Shown in pieces: positions 15,268 to 23,932 of a DNA stretch of 64,000 nucleotides. The notes under the pieces were generated by a model that made no database searches, was not told where the DNA came from, and was given only the letters and a program-made list of their open reading frames with translations. The first letter of the stretch is position 1; every line of letters begins with the position of its first letter. The stretch is taken from the NCBI RefSeq assembly GCF_014650915.1, contig NZ_BMVW01000016.1, positions 1-64,000 of the forward strand, given 5' to 3'. Source of the stretch: Streptomyces poonensis (GTDB lineage Bacteria; Actinomycetota; Actinomycetes; Streptomycetales; Streptomycetaceae). The position numbers and the translations under genes are program-made.

Positions 15268-17811
15268 TCACCGTCGTCCCCGGTCCTCCGTGGCCGGGTT
15301 GCCTCCCCACCGCGCGCGCGGCGGTACCTGTTCGCCCTTCAGCAGGAAGGAGTCGGCGGCGAGTTCGGCGCCGTCGCCCATGGTCACGCCGTAGTGGACC
15401 AGCGAGCCGACCCCGAGGGTCACGCCGTCGCCGAGCCTGACGTGGTCCGACTTGAAGGTGCCGTCCTCCTGCGAGTGCGCCTGGAGCCTGCTGCCCGCGT
15501 TGAGGGTGCAGTCGTCGCCGACCGTGGACAGCGTCCGCTCCGTCAGATAGGCGCCGTCGTCGAAGACCCGCCGTCCGAACCTCGCGCCCATCAGCCGCCA
15601 GGCCCAGACCTTGAACGGGGTGCCGTTCAGCACGCCCAGGTGCAGGTCGAGCACCTTCCACAGGCGCTCGATGTGCCAGAAGCGCTCGTCGTAGATGGAG
15701 AAGAGCTCCGGCTCCATCGGGCGGAACCGCAGGATGCAGCGCTCCACGAGGGCCCAGTACACGACGGTGAACACCAGGCCGAACGCCATGGTCGCGGTGA
15801 CCACGGCGAGGGCCGCGGTGCCGTGCCAGTACAGGTCGACGGCGGCGAAGCCGAGCACCGTGAGCACGAAGCCGTGCACCCACCGGAGGCCCAGCATCAT
15901 GCCCATCGACTTCAGGTTGTAACGGTTCTTCGCACGCAGCCGGCGGCGGAACTCCCGGCCCTCGCGCAGGTGGTCGAAGCGGCTGTCGCGCTCCACCGAC
16001 CGGGGGATCTCGAACGGGGGCGAGCCGAGCAGCCCCACCCCTTCGCGGACCTCGCCGTCCAGCGGGACCAGCACCTTGGTCGCGAGCAGGCAGTTGTCGC
16101 CCGTCCTGCCTCCGGCCGGGTAGGCGATGGCGTTGCCGAGGAAGTTGTGTGCCCCGATCGACGTCCGGCTGACCTTGAACGAGGTGGCCGAGTACTCGGC
16201 GTTCATGATCGACAGACCGTCGGCGATCATGGTGCCCCGGCCGACCGAGGACAGGAACGGCGTCTCGTGCTTCAGTTCGGTCCCGAAGTTCGAGCCGGTC
16301 TGCTGCACGCGGGACAGGCTGTACCCGAGGGCCTTCAGATAGAACACGATGTACGAGCTGTCGCCGGTCAGCCACTTGTAGAACCTGATGTTGGTCAGGC
16401 GGATGATCGTGCGGTGCACCCCGTAGTGGAAGCCGTACAGCGGATACACCCTGTCCGGCTCGATCATCCGGTTCAGCAGGCGCGGCACCGCGAACACCGT
16501 GATCGCGCCGACCGCGGTGCCGCCGACGAACAGCACCAGGGACAGGACCAGCGCCTCGACGTAGAACCGCAGCGAGCCGATGTCCCTGGCCTGCGCGTTG
16601 ACGAGCGCATCCAGTCCGGGCGCCACCTTGAACAGCAGGTACAGACCGCCGACGGCCAGCGGCACCCACAGCAGGAACACCTGGAGCAGGGAGCCGAGGG
16701 CGTACCCGGCCCGGCGGAGCGTGCCGCAGGGTGCCGGGGCGACCCGTATGTGGTCGACCTGGGTGCGTTCGGCGGGGGAGCCGTGCCAGCGCTCCCCGGC
16801 CGGCACCGACTCGCCCGGGCGCAGCGCGGAGGAGTGGCCCAGCTGGGATCCGTCACCCATCGAGGTGTGGATGTCCAGCACGGTATGCTCGCCCACGAAC
16901 ACGTTGCGGCCGAGGGTGACCGGGCCGGTGCGCAGCCGCCCGGCGTGGGCGTGGTAGCACTGCAGCGCGGAGTCCTTGCGGAGCACCGAGCCGTCGCCCA
17001 CCGTGAGCAGGTCCGCGGCGACCGGCACCGAGCGGCTCAGGATCGTCACGTCCTTGCCGACGCGGGCACCGAGGGCGCGCAGGTAGAGCACGTACAGCGG
17101 ATTGCCGATGAGGAGCATCGCGGGGCTGGTGTGCAGCAGCGCCCTGACGATCCAGAAGCGCAGGTACGCCATGCCCCAGAGCGGGACGTCGGCCGGCCTC
17201 GCGCGGCCGATCAGCAGCCACTTGGCGGCGACCGGCAGCAGGGTCAGGCCGACGACGAGTATCCCGCCGAAGAGCGCCGCGCGCAGATAGACCCCGCCGG
17301 CCGACGGGCCGGTGGCCACCCACTCGTATCCCTGGGTGAGGGCGACCGCGCCGAGCAGGCAGTACGCGACGAAGAAGAGCGCCTGCGCCGTCCCGCACAG
17401 GGCGTGGCGCAGCGAGCTGCCGGGGGCGACCGGCTCGGCCGGGACGGGCGCCTGCTCGGGACCCGGGTCCGGGGTCTCGGTGAGGGCGGCGGCCAGGCCG
17501 CGGACCGTCGGATGGGCGTAGACGTCCTTCATCGACACCGACGGCAGATCGGACCGCTTTCGGATCCGTGCGCAGAAGTGGGCCATCACGAGCGAGTTGG
17601 CGCAGAGGTCGTCGAAGAAGTGGCTGTCGACCGGTACACGGTCGACCCGCACCACTTCGGCCAGCACCTCGGCGAGGATCCGCTCGGTGTCCGCGGGCGT
17701 GCCCTGCACGGCGCCCGCGCGGGTGACCTGCCCGTTGTCCGCGCCGCTGTGCTGCGCGGCCGGGGGGCCGGGCGGAGCGGTCGTCGTGACCTCTCCGGGG
17801 TTTCCCACCAC
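15268..17811 (-). CDS. Pls-like carrier, membrane and beta-helix protein
   Basis: An 847-aa protein matching the C-terminal region of poly-lysine synthetase (Pls) and related homopolymer NRPSs, but without an adenylation domain. A carrier domain comes first (about residues 38-112; FFDDLCANSLVMA with Ser73 as the phosphopantetheine site). Six predicted membrane segments follow in pairs, alternating with hexapeptide-repeat (left-handed beta-helix, acetyltransferase-like) blocks such as LGRNVFVGEHTVLDIHTSMG, RGTMIADGLSIMNAE and VGDDCTLNAGSRLQA. In Pls the corresponding tandem domains elongate the chain at the membrane. Two in-frame GTG codons (17811, 17808) lie 5 and 8 bases after AGGAG; the nearby ATG is out of frame. 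It is first in the operon. Confidence 0.9.
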   Translation of the reverse strand: MVGNPGEVTTTAPPGPPAAQHSGADNGQVTRAGAVQGTPADTERILAEVLAEVVRVDRVPVDSHFFDDLCANSLVMAHFCARIRKRSDLPSVSMKDVYAHPTVRGLAAALTETPDPGPEQAPVPAEPVAPGSSLRHALCGTAQALFFVAYCLLGAVALTQGYEWVATGPSAGGVYLRAALFGGILVVGLTLLPVAAKWLLIGRARPADVPLWGMAYLRFWIVRALLHTSPAMLLIGNPLYVLYLRALGARVGKDVTILSRSVPVAADLLTVGDGSVLRKDSALQCYHAHAGRLRTGPVTLGRNVFVGEHTVLDIHTSMGDGSQLGHSSALRPGESVPAGERWHGSPAERTQVDHIRVAPAPCGTLRRAGYALGSLLQVFLLWVPLAVGGLYLLFKVAPGLDALVNAQARDIGSLRFYVEALVLSLVLFVGGTAVGAITVFAVPRLLNRMIEPDRVYPLYGFHYGVHRTIIRLTNIRFYKWLTGDSSYIVFYLKALGYSLSRVQQTGSNFGTELKHETPFLSSVGRGTMIADGLSIMNAEYSATSFKVSRTSIGAHNFLGNAIAYPAGGRTGDNCLLATKVLVPLDGEVREGVGLLGSPPFEIPRSVERDSRFDHLREGREFRRRLRAKNRYNLKSMGMMLGLRWVHGFVLTVLGFAAVDLYWHGTAALAVVTATMAFGLVFTVVYWALVERCILRFRPMEPELFSIYDERFWHIERLWKVLDLHLGVLNGTPFKVWAWRLMGARFGRRVFDDGAYLTERTLSTVGDDCTLNAGSRLQAHSQEDGTFKSDHVRLGDGVTLGVGSLVHYGVTMGDGAELAADSFLLKGEQVPPRARWGGNPATEDRGRR

Positions 17812-18424
17812 ATGAACTCCTAGTGCATGTTCGTTTCGGCGTGTGTTGTGTGTGCGGCGCCCGGTCGGCGCCGGATCGCGGGCCACCGTGACCAGGGGCC
17901 CCGCCGTCGTGGCGGGACCGGGCACCGGCCGTCCGCCGCCGTTCCCGTTCCCGGGCATGCGCGCCCGCGCCCCGTCGCACGGTTCACGGCGCTCCGGTCC
18001 GGTTCATGGCGTGTCGGGCCCGGGGCGTGCCGGAAGTGTTTGTCAGGGGCCGTGACAGATCACGTCGCGTCGGGCGCGCATTGCGTCGCACGGGCGGCGG
18101 CATGCGGGAGTGTGCGGGAAAGAGGAGTGCGTGGTGCGAGTGAAAGCATTGAATTCTCCGGGACGGTTCATCGTTGAAATACGCCCGGCAGTGGTCGGCG
18201 TGGCGCGTAATGACATCACGAACAGGTTTGTCCAGTCGGCGTGTGGAAGAGTGGAACCGGACAGCCACGTGGTTCGGCGCGGAGCAGTACGGGGATGATC
18301 CACCCGGATCTCCGGCGGATCACGGGCAACGCTGCAGCTCGGACACGTGGTCAGGTGTCGCGACGTCCCCCGGTGTGCGGCGCCCCTCCCCCTCGGCGGT
18401 GGTCCGCAGTGGAATGCAATCTGG

Positions 18425-18504
18425 ATTCTTTCGGTGTATTCGCGAACAGGTCAAGGGAGTCCGGGCAATTGACGCTTTCCTGCACTACGGACGATCTTCC
18501 GTAG
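18425..18504. promoter_or_regulatory. Divergent promoter candidates with an inverted repeat
   Basis: On the minus strand TTGACC (18454-18449) is followed after 18 bases by AAGAAT, pointing toward the Dap operon. On the plus strand TTGACG (18469-18474) is followed after 18 bases by GATCTT, pointing toward the yihY-like gene. The plus -10 lies inside an inverted repeat, CTACGGA and TCCGTAG with a six-base spacer (18485-18504), which could be an operator. Confidence 0.4.
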
Positions 18505-18801
18505 GGTCTTCCTTGCAGCCCGTGCGTGTGCTTCAACGGGGAACTTCCCCTCCGGTCCGAGCAAACGTCGCCGGCGATTCCACTTGCCGCACCCGCCATA
18601 TCCGGCCAGCGCGGCCATGACAGAAAGGGCTTCAATTAATCTTCGCCCGGTTTCCCGTGGGTTGCCTATCAATTTCTGCCGCGCGACGCGACCGATGGGA
18701 TGTCTGCGACCACAACCGAAACACGCGCGGCGGCCGGTACCGGAGGGCCACGACGCCGGCCGCGGACTCCGGCGCACGCGTACGGGACGGCCACGCCACC
18801 G

Positions 18802-18906
18802 GTACCGCCGGGCTCTCCGGCACCCGTACCGGAACAGGTCCGGCAATACGTACCGGAGGGGCCCCCGCATTCGTACCGGAGGGACCCCGGCATGCGTACC
18901 GCGAGG
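18802..18906. repeat. Five-copy 23/24-bp repeat array upstream of yihY-like gene
   Basis: Copies of GTACCGGAGGG or close variants start at 18802, 18826, 18850, 18873 and 18896, a regular 23-24-bp period, and an isolated copy lies at 18737. The two best units share GTACCGGAGGG followed by CCCCGGCAT-like sequence. The array ends 36 bases before the GTG of the membrane-protein gene. It is too short and too degenerate for a CRISPR. Confidence 0.75.
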
Positions 18907-18942
18907 TGAGGGCTTGCTGTCGCGGCGGATACCGTAAGAGGC

Positions 18943-20100
18943 GTGCAGCCAGCAAGTAAGTTCTCCGAGAGCCCCTCCGGCCGTCTCCATCGGGCCCGCG
19001 CCCTTTACCGGAACGTCTCCAAGCGCAGGACCGCCTGGCTGCTCTTGAAGGACACGGTCAACTCGTGCATCGAGTACCGCATCCTCGGCCTCGCGGCGGA
19101 GGCCGCGTTCTTCACCCTGATGTCCGTGCCGCCGCTGCTCGTCAGCCTGATCGGACTGCTCTACTACGTCGACGCCTGGACCGGCACCGACACCATCTCC
19201 AGCCTGGAGAACAACCTCCTGGAGGCCTCCCGCACGGTCCTGTCCGACCGCGGCGTCCAGGAGATCGCCCAGCCGATCCTCGACGACGTGACCGGCGGCG
19301 GCAGACCCGACGTCATCTCCGTCGGCTTCCTCTTCGCGCTCTGGTCCGGTTCCCGCGCGGTGAACGTCTTCATCGACACCATCACCGTGATGTACGGCCT
19401 CGACGGCGTCCGCGGCATCGTCAAGACCCGCCTTCTGGCCTTCCTGCTCTTCATCGTGGCGCTGCTGATCGGGTCGGTGGCGCTGCCGCTGATGGTCGCG
19501 GGCCCGGACGCGGTGGTCAACGTGGTGCCGTGGTCGACGACCGTCGTGCAGATCCTGTACTGGCCCGTCGTGATCGTCCTGTCGATCGTGTTCCTGACGA
19601 CGCTGTACCACGTGTCCGTGCCCGTGCGCTCGCCCTGGGTCGAGGACGCCCCGGGCGCCCTGGTGGCCCTCGGCATGTGGGTGCTCGGCAGCTTCCTGCT
19701 GCGCATCTACCTCACCAGCACGATCGAGGGGGCCACGATCTACGGCTCGCTCGCCGCCGCCGTCGCCGTACTGCTGTGGATCGGGGTGTCCGCCTTCGCG
19801 GTGCTGGTGGGCGCCGCCGTCAACGCGGCCATCGACCGGGTCTGGCCGGCCGCCGCCACGGCCGCCGCGCGCGCCGCCAACGAGCGCCTGCGGGAGGAGA
19901 TGGCCGCCGAGTACGTCGCCCGCGCCGCCGCGGCCCGCGCCGCCGACCCGGCCGATCCCGACGACCCGGACATGCCCTCCGAGTTCCCCGAACGCTGGTC
20001 GCGCTTCCTGCCGCCCGAGGACGTCACCTCACGGCTGCGCACGCACGCGAAGACGACGTCGTCCGACAAGCCGGGCAACGGGACGTCCCCGGGGAACTGA
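18943..20100 (+). CDS. YihY/BrkB family membrane protein
   Basis: A 385-aa inner-membrane protein with the family's six hydrophobic segments (for example AAEAAFFTLMSVPPLLVSLIGLLYY near residue 55 and the pair around residues 160-240). Conserved YihY features include LALWSGSRAVN-type sequence (FALWSGSRAVNVFIDTI) and YHVSVPVRSPWVEDAPGALVALGMW. The family function is unsettled (older names BrkB and RNase BN are not supported). The last 90 residues are charged and cytoplasmic. The start is GTG behind AAGAGG. Confidence 0.9.
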   Translation: MQPASKFSESPSGRLHRARALYRNVSKRRTAWLLLKDTVNSCIEYRILGLAAEAAFFTLMSVPPLLVSLIGLLYYVDAWTGTDTISSLENNLLEASRTVLSDRGVQEIAQPILDDVTGGGRPDVISVGFLFALWSGSRAVNVFIDTITVMYGLDGVRGIVKTRLLAFLLFIVALLIGSVALPLMVAGPDAVVNVVPWSTTVVQILYWPVVIVLSIVFLTTLYHVSVPVRSPWVEDAPGALVALGMWVLGSFLLRIYLTSTIEGATIYGSLAAAVAVLLWIGVSAFAVLVGAAVNAAIDRVWPAAATAAARAANERLREEMAAEYVARAAAARAADPADPDDPDMPSEFPERWSRFLPPEDVTSRLRTHAKTTSSDKPGNGTSPGN

Positions 20101-20123
20101 GGGGGACGGACCCGGCTCGCCGA

Positions 20124-20177
20124 ACGGGGCCGGTCCGCCGTACGGAGACAGGACTCCGTACGGCGGACCGGCCCCGT
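20124..20177. terminator. Bidirectional terminator with 24-bp perfect stem
   Basis: Arms at 20124-20147 and 20154-20177 are perfectly complementary around a six-base loop (ACAGGA). It separates the convergent yihY-like and NAD(P)-binding genes, so it can serve both. Confidence 0.92.
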
Positions 20178-20200
20178 GGCCGTGCTGCCGGCGGTGATGG

Positions 20201-21013
20201 TCAGACTCCCCACGTACCCGCCGCCGCGGCTTCCGCCACGAAGTCCGCGAAGTCGCGGGGCTCGCGGCCCAGCACCTCGCGGACGTCCGCGGTGACGTGG
20301 GAGTTGCGGCCGTCCAGCAGGGTCTCGAAGATCTCGATCAGTACGGCCGCCTCCTCGGGAGGGATGCCGAACCCGGTCAGGGCCTCGCCGTACTCGCGCG
20401 CGGAGACGGGGATGTAGGCGAAGTCCCTCCCCGCCGCCTTCGAGATCTCCGCGAGCGCCTCGCGGAAACTCAGCGGGCGCGGCCCGGTCAGCTCCAGGGT
20501 CCGGCTGGCGTACCGGTCGCCCGCCGTCAGCGCGGCCACGACGACGTCCGCGATGTCCCGCACATCGATGAAGGGCTCCGCCACCTCGCCCGCCGGGAAC
20601 ACCAGCTCTCCCTGGCGCAGCCCCTCCACCAGCGGACCCTCGCTGAAGTTCTGGGCGAACCACGCGGCCCGTACGACCGTCCAGTCCGCCCCCGATGCCT
20701 CGACCGCCTCCTCCGCCGGCCGCGCCTGGTCCTCGCCGCGCCCGGAGAGCAGCACCAGATGCCGCACCCCGTGCGCGACCGCCTCGCCGGCCAGCGCACC
20801 GATCGCCCCGGCGGCCGAAGGGTGGCCGATGTCCGCGGGATGCATCAGATACGCCGCGTCCGCACCCCGCAGCGCCGCCGCCCACGTCGACCGGTCCGCC
20901 CAGTCGAACCCCGTCGCGCGGGACGCGGCCCGCACCGTGAGCCCGGCCGCCTGCGCCGCCGCGGCGACCCGGCTGCCGGTACGCCCCGACGCCCCGGTCA
21001 CCAGTACCGTCAT
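20201..21013 (-). CDS. NmrA-like NAD(P)H-binding protein
   Basis: A 270-aa atypical short-chain dehydrogenase. The N-terminal MTVLVTGASGRTGSRVA is the dinucleotide motif (GxxGxxG form), and VRAAWFAQNF plus EPFIDVRDIADVVVAAL are NmrA/NAD(P)H:quinone-reductase-like signatures. The catalytic Tyr-x-x-x-Lys of classical SDRs is absent, so it may sense cofactors or reduce quinones. In-frame ATGs at 21034 and 21043 would add 7 or 10 residues. It is divergent from an AraC regulator that may control it. Confidence 0.85.
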   Translation of the reverse strand: MTVLVTGASGRTGSRVAAAAQAAGLTVRAASRATGFDWADRSTWAAALRGADAAYLMHPADIGHPSAAGAIGALAGEAVAHGVRHLVLLSGRGEDQARPAEEAVEASGADWTVVRAAWFAQNFSEGPLVEGLRQGELVFPAGEVAEPFIDVRDIADVVVAALTAGDRYASRTLELTGPRPLSFREALAEISKAAGRDFAYIPVSAREYGEALTGFGIPPEEAAVLIEIFETLLDGRNSHVTADVREVLGREPRDFADFVAEAAAAGTWGV

Positions 21014-21123
21014 GTCCGGCCCGCTCTTCGTCATCTCTGTCATGGCACCAGTCAACGGCCGCGCTCCGCAGGCGAACATCGCCGAACGGCTCATTTTCAT
21101 ACGTGCGCGTCTACGCTGCCGCC

Positions 21124-22059
21124 ATGGACCCGCTCACCGGCCTGCTGGAGGGCCCCCGCGCCCGTGGCGCCCTCATGATCCGGGCGTGCTTCGACCCGCC
21201 GTGGTGCGTCCGCGTCGAGGACCGGGCGCCCTTGACGGTGATGCTCATGGTGCGGGGCGAGGCGTGGATCAGCCCGGACACGGGGGAGCGGCTGCGGCTG
21301 ACGGCGGGGGATCTCGCCATCGCGCGCGGCCCGGCCCCGTACACCTGCGGCGACGACCCGGCGACCGAACCGCGGGCCGTGATCCTGCCGGGCGGGGAGT
21401 GCACCTACCCCGACGGCCGCCCCCTCAACGGTTCCATGGACCTCGGCGTCCGCACCTGGGGCGACCGGCCCGACGGCTCGGCGGTCCTGCTGATCGGCAC
21501 CTACCTGTGGCCGGGCGAGGTCGGCGGACGGCTGCTGGACGCGCTGCCCCCGCTGCTGAGCCTGCCCTCCGACGTGTGGCGGTGCCCGCTCACCCCGTAC
21601 CTGACGGACGAGATCGTCCGGGACGAACCGGGCCAGCCCGTCGTCCTCGACCGGCTGCTCGACCTGCTCGTCATCGCGGCGCTGCGGACCTGGTTCGCCC
21701 GCCCGGAGGCCGCGGCGCCCGCCTGGTACCGGGCGCTGGGCGATCCGGTCGTGGGCCGGGCGCTCCGGCTCCTCCACGACGACCCGGCGCACCCCTGGAC
21801 GGTGGCGTCGCTCGCCGCCAAGGCCGGGGTCTCGCGCGCCGCGCTGGCCCGCCGGTTCGGTGAACTCGTGGGCGAGCCCCCGATGACGTACCTCACCGGC
21901 CTGCGCCTCGCCCTCGCCGCCGACCGGCTGCGCGACACCGACGACACCCTCGACGCGATAGCCCGCCGGGTCGGCTACGGCAGCGCCTTCGCCCTCTCCG
22001 GCGCCTTCAAGCGGGTGTACGGCGTCAGCCCCCAGGAGCACCGCGGCCGCGCGGCGTAG
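21124..22059 (+). CDS. AraC family regulator with cupin sensor domain
   Basis: A 311-aa regulator. Residues 1-190 form a cupin-type sensor (LTVMLMVRGEAWISPDTGERLRLTAGDLAIARG). The C-terminal hundred residues hold two helix-turn-helix motifs: WTVASLAAKAGVSRAALARRF and DTLDAIARRVGYGSAFALSGAFKRVYGVSPQEHR. It is divergent from the NmrA-like gene across 110 bases. AraC proteins with this cupin sensor often activate the neighbouring oxidoreductase. A GTG at 21103 is an alternative start. Confidence 0.9.
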   Translation: MDPLTGLLEGPRARGALMIRACFDPPWCVRVEDRAPLTVMLMVRGEAWISPDTGERLRLTAGDLAIARGPAPYTCGDDPATEPRAVILPGGECTYPDGRPLNGSMDLGVRTWGDRPDGSAVLLIGTYLWPGEVGGRLLDALPPLLSLPSDVWRCPLTPYLTDEIVRDEPGQPVVLDRLLDLLVIAALRTWFARPEAAAPAWYRALGDPVVGRALRLLHDDPAHPWTVASLAAKAGVSRAALARRFGELVGEPPMTYLTGLRLALAADRLRDTDDTLDAIARRVGYGSAFALSGAFKRVYGVSPQEHRGRAA

Positions 22060-22069
22060 CCTGGCCCCC

Positions 22070-22762
22070 GTGTACGCGGAGCGGGCATCCAGGCTGACGG
22101 GCGCGGTGGTGTGGAGGAACACCCCCGGCGGCTCAACGGCGCCCGGGGCGCGGCTCGTGCTGCCCGACGGCTGCATGGACCTGCTGTGGCACGAGGGGCG
22201 GCTGTTCGTCGCCGGGCCCGACACCCGCGCGTACGCCCCCGGAGCGGCGTCCGGTCCCTGGGCCGGCGTCCGCTTCTCCCCGGGCTCCGCGCCGACCTTC
22301 CTGGGCGTGCCCGCGCACGCACTGCGCGACCAGCGTGTCCGCCTCGCCGACCTCTGGCCGGCCGCGGAGGTAAGGCGCCTCACCGCACGTGTGAACGCGG
22401 CGGCGACCCCGGCGCTCGGGCTCGAGGAACTGGCCCTGGCGCGGGCGGCCGCCTCCGGAGCCCCCGATCCCCTGCTGCGCCGGGTGGTGGCCGCACTCGA
22501 CGCGGGGTGCCCGGTCGCCGTGACCGCCGACGAACTCGGTATCGGCGCCCGCCAGTTGCACCGCCGCTCGCTCGCCGCGTTCGGCTACGGCCCCAAGACA
22601 CTGGCCCGCGTCCTCCGGTTCCGGCGGGCACTCGCCCTGGCCCGCAACGGGGTGCCCTTCGCCGAGACGGCGGCCCGCGCCGGCTTCGCGGACCAGGCCC
22701 ACCTCGCGCGGGACGTCAGGGGGTTGGCGGGGGTGCCGCTCGGGGAGCTGCTCGGTGTCTAG
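22070..22762 (+). CDS. AraC family regulator (230 aa)
   Basis: A short AraC-type regulator starting with GTG ten bases after the preceding AraC gene, so probably co-transcribed. The N-terminus (LVLPDGCMDLLWHEGRLFVAGPDT) is the DUF6597-like sensor seen in this subfamily, and the C-terminus has PVAVTADELGIGARQLHRRSLAAFGYGPKTLARVLRF followed by FAETAARAGFADQAHLARDVR. Its stop codon overlaps that of the convergent VOC gene in a single CTAG. Confidence 0.85.
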   Translation: MYAERASRLTGAVVWRNTPGGSTAPGARLVLPDGCMDLLWHEGRLFVAGPDTRAYAPGAASGPWAGVRFSPGSAPTFLGVPAHALRDQRVRLADLWPAAEVRRLTARVNAAATPALGLEELALARAAASGAPDPLLRRVVAALDAGCPVAVTADELGIGARQLHRRSLAAFGYGPKTLARVLRFRRALALARNGVPFAETAARAGFADQAHLARDVRGLAGVPLGELLGV

Positions 22763-23166
22763 GCCCCCTGCCGAGGGTTCAGCGGAGCGAACAGATCAAC
22801 TCCGTTGCCGTCCGGGTCCAGCACGACCGCGTACCGCTGGCCCCACACCGCGTCCCACGGCTTGAGCTCGCCGTGGTACCCGGCGGACACCAACTCACCG
22901 TAGACCGCGTCCACCTCCTCCGGGCCCTCGCACAGCAGCGCCAGCGAGGTCCGGCCACCACCGGTGCCCGGCTGCCAACCGGCGTGGAAGGAGCGCACGG
23001 TCTCCTCGGTGTCGAGCAACAGCCGCAGCCCCCCGGGGAGTCCGGCCTCGGCGTGCGGCGCGGTCTCGGAGCCCTCGGGGAAGGCGAACCCGAGCCGGCG
23101 GTAGAAGGCGATCGAGGCGGCCATGTCGGAGACGACCATGCCGATCGCATCGAGTCGTGGAGTCAT
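22759..23166 (-). CDS. VOC family (glyoxalase-fold) protein
   Basis: A 135-aa glyoxalase/bleomycin-resistance fold protein with two beta-alpha-beta-beta-beta units. The first strand is DAIGMVVSDMAASIAFYRRLGF, and the end is YAVVLDPDGNGVDLFAP, where the Glu of a typical metal site is replaced by Asp in GVDLF. The substrate cannot be predicted. Confidence 0.85.
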   Translation of the reverse strand: MTPRLDAIGMVVSDMAASIAFYRRLGFAFPEGSETAPHAEAGLPGGLRLLLDTEETVRSFHAGWQPGTGGGRTSLALLCEGPEEVDAVYGELVSAGYHGELKPWDAVWGQRYAVVLDPDGNGVDLFAPLNPRQGA

Positions 23167-23273
23167 GCGGCCACCGTAGGCGCGGTGCGGGGGAGGGGTC
23201 TTGAAGGAATCGGACACCGGCGAGGGTGCCGGGCGAGGATGTCTGTGGAACGCCTGTGCGGCAGGATGAGGGC

Positions 23274-23912
23274 ATGATCCGTGCCACGCGCGTGCTGCCG
23301 ACCCTGACGCTGCTGCCCTTGCTGCTCCTGACGGCCTGCGGCGACAAGCAGGCCGTGACCGGCGACCCTGAACTGGCGCCGCCCGCCTCCCCCGGCGCCG
23401 GACTCCGGGAACGGGCCGAGGCGCTGGGCATCGCACCCGAACACGTGTACCTCACCGAGGCGCCGGGCTTCACCCTCGCCGAGCAGTCGGTCGGCGTGTC
23501 CGGCGACGACGGCTTCTCCGCCGTCTACTGGTCCAAGGAGAAGGGCGCCCAGCTGCAACTGCGCGTGGAGCGCGGCACGGTGACCGCCGCGAACTGCCCG
23601 GAGCAGCAGGTAGGCGAGGGCACCGGCCCCCGCGCCACCTGCGAGCGCGACGGGGACGCCTGGTACCGCACGGCGGGCGCGCAGCACGAGTACGCCGTCC
23701 CGGAGGACGGCCACGTGGTCCGGGTCGGTGGTGACACGGCCACCGTGGACCGCGACGTCCTGCGGGCCGCCGCCGAGGCCGTCCGCCGCCCGACCGACGA
23801 GGAGGCGGCCCGGATCCTTCCGTCCCCCGCGGCCGGTGAACCGGTCGAGCGCGGCGACCTGCCGCCCGAGGGGGACGGAGCCCCGAACAACGATGTGGGG
23901 GTGGGGGGCTGA
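23274..23912 (+). CDS. Putative lipoprotein (212 aa)
   Basis: A signal peptide ends in the lipobox LLTAC, with Cys22 as the lipid-modified residue, so the protein is probably anchored on the outer face of the membrane. The mature part has no family I recognise; a pair of cysteines (NCPEQQ and ATCERDG) could form a disulfide. The ThuA gene follows 20 bases downstream and may be co-transcribed. Confidence 0.75.
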   Translation: MIRATRVLPTLTLLPLLLLTACGDKQAVTGDPELAPPASPGAGLRERAEALGIAPEHVYLTEAPGFTLAEQSVGVSGDDGFSAVYWSKEKGAQLQLRVERGTVTAANCPEQQVGEGTGPRATCERDGDAWYRTAGAQHEYAVPEDGHVVRVGGDTATVDRDVLRAAAEAVRRPTDEEAARILPSPAAGEPVERGDLPPEGDGAPNNDVGVGG

Positions 23913-23932
23913 CGCGGCATAGGCTCGCCCCC

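Larger units (their letters stand above)
17822..18942. other. 1.1 kb non-coding spacer upstream of the Dap operon
   Basis: No reading frame here has convincing codon bias or a ribosome site. The region is AT-richer than its surroundings at about 18110-18270 and 18410-18690, as expected for promoters of the minus-strand Dap operon and the plus-strand yihY-like gene. It holds the promoter/inverted-repeat segment at 18425-18504 and the repeat array at 18802-18906. Confidence 0.7.

Noticed and set aside
12824..15394. 856-aa frame antisense to the adenylation gene
   Set aside because: It is a shadow of the sense gene without start signals or recognisable domains.
18802..18906. Repeat array as a CRISPR
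   Set aside because: Units are contiguous and degenerate with no spacers, and no cas genes are nearby.
17984..18955. Several reading frames in the spacer upstream of the Dap operon
   Set aside because: They lack third-position GC bias and ribosome sites, and they overlap one another on both strands.
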